Made by a program: the position numbers and the translations under genes. A stretch of DNA of 61,299 nt from CAZQNF01 sp964403325 (GTDB taxonomy: Bacteria > Patescibacteriota > Patescibacteriia > Magasanikbacterales > GWA2-37-8), in the NCBI GenBank assembly GCA_964403325.1, contig CAYOFO010000001.1:1-61299 (forward strand), written 5' to 3'. Position 1 is the stretch's first letter, and every line of letters starts with the position of its first letter. The notes beneath the pieces were generated by a model. That model saw nothing but the letters and a program-made list of their open reading frames with translations. It was not told the DNA's origin and did no database searches. Positions 58,431 through 61,299 of the stretch are shown in pieces.

Positions 58431-59543
58431 ATGGAAAAAAAGAATGGAATACACCGGGTAGACAGAACTTTTCTGGGGGTAATTCTCGTTTTAGTTTTGT
58501 TTGGTCTGGTTTCCCTGTCATCAGCGAGTGTGGCTATTGGCTATGCCAAGTATCAGGATATTTATTTTTTTGTAAAAAGACAATTGTTATTTGGGTATTT
58601 GCCGGGTTTTTTTCTTTTTTGGCTGTGTTCACGTCTTAATTATCAAGTGTGGAAAAAATGGAGTTGGCCGCTCTACGGACTTTCATTATTGCTTTTGTTG
58701 TTGATTTTTGTTCCGGGAGTGGGGGCCACCATTAACGGCTCGCGCAGCTGGCTGCATCTTTTTGGTGTTAGTTTTCAACCCTCGGAGCTATTAAAACTCA
58801 GTATTGTTATTACGCTCAGCCATCTTTTGGCTGGCGGTAAGCATGATTGGCAAGATTGGAAAAATACCCTGCTGCCGATTTTAGGAGTGATTTCCCCGGG
58901 TGTTTTATTGGTTTTATTACAGCCGGATATTGGCACATTATCGATTATAAGCGTTATTATTTTTGCCATGCTGTACACGGCCAAAGTGCCGTGGCGGCAA
59001 CTGGGAGTGCTTGTAGCGATAGGCATATTAGCTTTTGCCATGGTGTTGGTATTATCGCCACGACGAGCTGGTCGGTTGACGACTTTTTTGCATCCTGAGC
59101 TTGAGGCGCAAGGGGTAGGGTACCAAGTCAACCAGGCTTTTTTGGCGGTAGGGACCGGTGGGTGGTGGGGGTTGGGTTTGGGTCATTCCCGACAGAAGTT
59201 TCAATATCTGCCGGAAGTGAATGCTGATTCGATTTATGCTATTATTGCTGAGGAGAATGGTTTTTTTGTTTCCACAGCCTTGATTGGCATGATTTTTTTC
59301 ATTGGTGCGCGTGGGTTTAAGATCGCTCGGGGCGCGTCAGATGAATTTGGGACCTATTTGGTGACTGGTTTTATGGTTTGGTTCCTCTGGCAATCATGTC
59401 TGAATATCGGTGCTATGGTCGGAGCTTTGCCACTCACCGGGGTACCGCTACCGCTCGTGAGCCACGGTGGTTCGGCGGTGGTAACCATGTTGATGGCGCT
59501 TGCTATTGTGGTTAACGTAAGTAAAACCAGTAAAATTAACTAA
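58431..59543 (+). CDS. ftsW: FtsW/RodA-type lipid II polymerase (SEDS family)
   Basis: A 370-residue SEDS protein with ten likely membrane helices. Typical blocks: GLVSLSSASVAIGYAKYQDI, VPGVGATINGSRSWLHLFGV, SFQPSELLKLSIVI, LLQPDIGTLSIISV, GVGYQVNQAFLAVGTGGWWG, then ADSIYAIIAEENGF and LPLTGVPLPLVSHGGS near the C-terminus. SEDS proteins polymerise glycan strands from lipid II; the catalytic Asp is in the large loop (NADSIYA region is close to it). No penicillin-binding protein partner lies in this window. FtsW rather than RodA is preferred from the P-L-P-L-V-SHGG form, but the two are close. Confidence 0.85.
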   Translation: MEKKNGIHRVDRTFLGVILVLVLFGLVSLSSASVAIGYAKYQDIYFFVKRQLLFGYLPGFFLFWLCSRLNYQVWKKWSWPLYGLSLLLLLLIFVPGVGATINGSRSWLHLFGVSFQPSELLKLSIVITLSHLLAGGKHDWQDWKNTLLPILGVISPGVLLVLLQPDIGTLSIISVIIFAMLYTAKVPWRQLGVLVAIGILAFAMVLVLSPRRAGRLTTFLHPELEAQGVGYQVNQAFLAVGTGGWWGLGLGHSRQKFQYLPEVNADSIYAIIAEENGFFVSTALIGMIFFIGARGFKIARGASDEFGTYLVTGFMVWFLWQSCLNIGAMVGALPLTGVPLPLVSHGGSAVVTMLMALAIVVNVSKTSKIN

Positions 59544-59549
59544 TACACT

Positions 59550-60551
59550 ATGAAGTTACTTGTTACCGGAGGGGCGGGATTTATCGGAGCCAATTTTATC
59601 CACCATATTCTTAAAAAATATCCAAATTATACGGTTATTAATTTGGATGCTTTAACGTACGCTGGTAATTTGGAAAATTTGGCCGGTGTTGAGAAAAATT
59701 CTAATTATCGGTTTGTTAAAGGTGATATCACGGATCGCGAAATGGTTGGCGGCTTAGTAAAAGGAGTGGATGCGGTTATCCATTTTGCGGCCGAGAGTCA
59801 TGTGGATCGGTCTATTCTCGACCCAAGTAGTTTTATAAAAACGAATGTACTGGGTACCCAAGTACTCCTCGACGCCGCGCGACAATATAATACTCGTTTT
59901 CACCATGTTTCTACTGACGAAGTGTTTGGTGCGCTTTCGGCGACTGATCCGGCGTTCAGCGAAAAAACCCCGTATGATCCGCGCAGTCCGTATTCAGCTT
60001 CGAAAGCCGCTTCCGATCATTTGGTCCGAGCCTATTTTCATACCTATGGTTTGCCAATCACTATCTCCAATTGCTCTAATAATTACGGCCCATACCAATT
60101 TCCGGAGAAACTTATTCCGCTCGCAATTACCAATATTTTGGCCGGTAAGAAAATTCCAGTGTACGGCGACGGCTTGCAGATCCGTGATTGGATTCATGTG
60201 GAAGACCATAATCGAGGAGTGGATGCAATTTTGCACCAAGGGAAAATAGGGGAATCGTATTGCTTGGGTGGAAACAGTGAACTTGCGAATATTGTACTCG
60301 TTCGCAAACTGTTAGAAATTCTGGATAAAGATGAGAGTTCAATTGAATATGTAAAAGATCGACCAGGGCATGACCGGCGTTATGCGATTGATTTTACCAA
60401 AGCGCAGACAGAGCTTGGTTGGAGTCCGGAAATAGATTTTGCCACCGGTTTACAAGAGACAGTAGAATGGTACAAGAATAATGAAGATTGGGTAAAAAAC
60501 TGTAAAAGTGGCGAATATCAAACGTATTATACGAAACAATACGACAAGTAA
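59550..60551 (+). CDS. rmlB: dTDP-glucose 4,6-dehydratase
   Basis: A 333-residue dehydratase. NAD site VTGGAGFIGANFIHHILKKY, then DALTYAGNLENL, AAESHVDRSI, HVSTDEVFGAL (catalytic Thr-Asp-Glu), PYSASKAASDHLVRAY (YxxxK), SNCSNNYGPYQFPEKLIPLA and RDWIHVEDHNRGV; all are diagnostic for RmlB over other epimerases. It converts dTDP-glucose to dTDP-4-keto-6-deoxyglucose, the first committed step to dTDP-rhamnose. Starts six bases after ftsW; an RmlD-like gene follows after a NUDIX gene. Confidence 0.9.
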   Translation: MKLLVTGGAGFIGANFIHHILKKYPNYTVINLDALTYAGNLENLAGVEKNSNYRFVKGDITDREMVGGLVKGVDAVIHFAAESHVDRSILDPSSFIKTNVLGTQVLLDAARQYNTRFHHVSTDEVFGALSATDPAFSEKTPYDPRSPYSASKAASDHLVRAYFHTYGLPITISNCSNNYGPYQFPEKLIPLAITNILAGKKIPVYGDGLQIRDWIHVEDHNRGVDAILHQGKIGESYCLGGNSELANIVLVRKLLEILDKDESSIEYVKDRPGHDRRYAIDFTKAQTELGWSPEIDFATGLQETVEWYKNNEDWVKNCKSGEYQTYYTKQYDK

Positions 60552-60563
60552 TTTTTATAAAGT

Positions 60564-60971
60564 ATGATTTTACAAGTTGGGGTTAAGGCATTTCTGCGCA
60601 ATAAAGATGGTAAATATTTATTAGTCCGTCGCTGCGCCCAGAAATACGGCAAAACCCAAGGTTCATGGGATATTGTAGGCGGCAGAATTGAACCGGGCAC
60701 GGAATTGATCAAAAATTTGCAACGCGAAGTAATGGAAGAATCTGGCTTAACAATTATTTCTGAACCAAAAATTATTGCTGCCCAGGATATTTTTCCGACC
60801 GATGATCGTCATGTGGTGCGTATTTCCTACCAAGCAGAAGTGGAAGGAGTAGTAATGCTTGATACTTCAGAAAATACGGAGTACCTTTGGCTCAGTTTGG
60901 AGGAGATGAAGAAACAAAGTGATCTTGATAAATATGTTCAAGAAATACTTGATAAAAAACTTATTTTTTAG
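60564..60971 (+). CDS. NUDIX hydrolase
   Basis: A 135-residue protein with the Nudix box at about residues 39-61: GRIEPGTELIKNLQREVMEE, then SGL. The metal-binding core REVMEE is intact; at the first Glu position of the consensus there is Thr, with Glu one residue later. The family cleaves nucleoside diphosphates linked to another moiety. Lying 12 bases after rmlB and 12 bases before the RmlD-like gene, it may tune nucleotide-sugar levels or clean up oxidised nucleotides. Substrate unknown. Confidence 0.85.
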   Translation: MILQVGVKAFLRNKDGKYLLVRRCAQKYGKTQGSWDIVGGRIEPGTELIKNLQREVMEESGLTIISEPKIIAAQDIFPTDDRHVVRISYQAEVEGVVMLDTSENTEYLWLSLEEMKKQSDLDKYVQEILDKKLIF

Positions 60972-60983
60972 AAAATATGCTCT

Positions 60984-61299
60984 ATGAAAGTTCTTATTTT
61001 AGGTAAAGGGTATGTCGGCAGTCGGTGCGCGGAAGTCTGGGGAAGCGAAGCGGTTACCGCAGATAAACGCATTCATTCTGTTGAAGATGTCCTTGAGCTC
61101 ATTGACGAGCACCGGCCAGACGCGATTCTTAACGCGGCTGGCGTGCGCGGCAAGCCAAACGTGGATTGGTGTGAGACTCACCAAATGGAAACTATTGAAG
61201 GTAATACCAAACTCCCTATCATAATTGCTGAAGCCTGCCAAATTAGAAATATCTATTTATTGCACATTGGTTCTGGTTGTGTTTTTTACGGCGCGTCAC
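60984..61299 (+). CDS. RmlD-like dTDP-4-dehydrorhamnose reductase, partial (window end)
   Basis: The first 105 residues are visible before the window ends. The start MKVLILGKGYVGSRCAEVWG is the nucleotide-binding loop; DAILNAAGVRGKPNVDWCET and NIYLLHIGSGCVFYGAS follow. GKPNVDWCE is typical for the reductase part of nucleotide-sugar epimerase-reductases (as in plant NRS/ER and some bacterial RmlD relatives). With rmlB it would yield dTDP-rhamnose or a related 6-deoxy sugar. The catalytic YxxxK lies beyond the window. Confidence 0.75.
   Translation, partial: MKVLILGKGYVGSRCAEVWGSEAVTADKRIHSVEDVLELIDEHRPDAILNAAGVRGKPNVDWCETHQMETIEGNTKLPIIIAEACQIRNIYLLHIGSGCVFYGAS

Overview
The window looks like a scaffold from an uncultivated, reduced-genome bacterium, most likely of the Candidate Phyla Radiation (Patescibacteria). 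The grounds are an AT-rich genome, very tight gene packing, weak or absent Shine-Dalgarno sites, an ECF sigma factor beside a DUF5667-type protein and a large S-layer-like gene, and many accessory genes that resemble those of that group. TGA, TAG and TAA all end genes here, so the code appears standard. The lineage call is inference from gene content, not from a marker tree. A run of ten N at 25092-25101 marks an assembly gap.

Region 1 (1-15.3 kb) is an accessory block, almost all on the minus strand. It holds single-gene modules: dehydrogenase, VOC/PhnB-like, lipoproteins, cupins, phosphoesterase, MFS transporter, methyltransferase, acetyltransferase, DUF1801, NlpC/P60-like hydrolase and kinase. 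The spacers share repeats: related hairpin terminators, a 26-bp motif present four times, and tRNA-3'-end-like fragments. At least six genes here are broken by frameshifts, in-frame stops or truncation.

Region 2 (15.5-23.1 kb) holds a DUF4268-type nuclease-like protein, a divergent unknown gene, and an integrative element. The element encodes two small proteins, a gpII-like replication protein, an excisionase-like protein, a membrane-anchored Mrr-type nuclease and a large serine recombinase. The recombinase reading frame ends inside a tRNA-Asn gene on the opposite strand, which marks the integration site. A second tRNA (Val) at 25.8 kb is followed by the decayed end of a tyrosine recombinase.

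Region 3 (23.4-34.3 kb) is about the cell surface: a Kazal/Gmad2-like lipoprotein, an FkbM methyltransferase, a gap-truncated MEMO-family protein, a surface beta-sandwich protein, an ECF sigma factor with its DUF5667 partner, and a 1256-residue S-layer-like protein behind a structured leader.

Region 4 (34.3-57.3 kb) is a glycan assembly locus. Two O-antigen-ligase/oligosaccharyltransferase-like membrane proteins with TPR tails flank a TPR protein directly after the S-layer gene. Then come six GT4 and one GT2 glycosyltransferases, two NodB-type deacetylases, two methyltransferases, a hexapeptide acyltransferase, a FemAB/GNAT-like protein, a Wzx-type flippase, and sugar-nucleotide enzymes that could make UDP-GlcA, UDP-Xyl and UDP-GalNAcA. 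Together they could build a lipid-linked glycan, flip it and attach it to surface protein or lipid.

Region 5 (57.3-61.3 kb) returns to housekeeping: ribosomal protein L27 and, from an overlapping divergent promoter, a small membrane protein, FtsW, RmlB, a NUDIX hydrolase and the start of an RmlD-like reductase cut by the window end.
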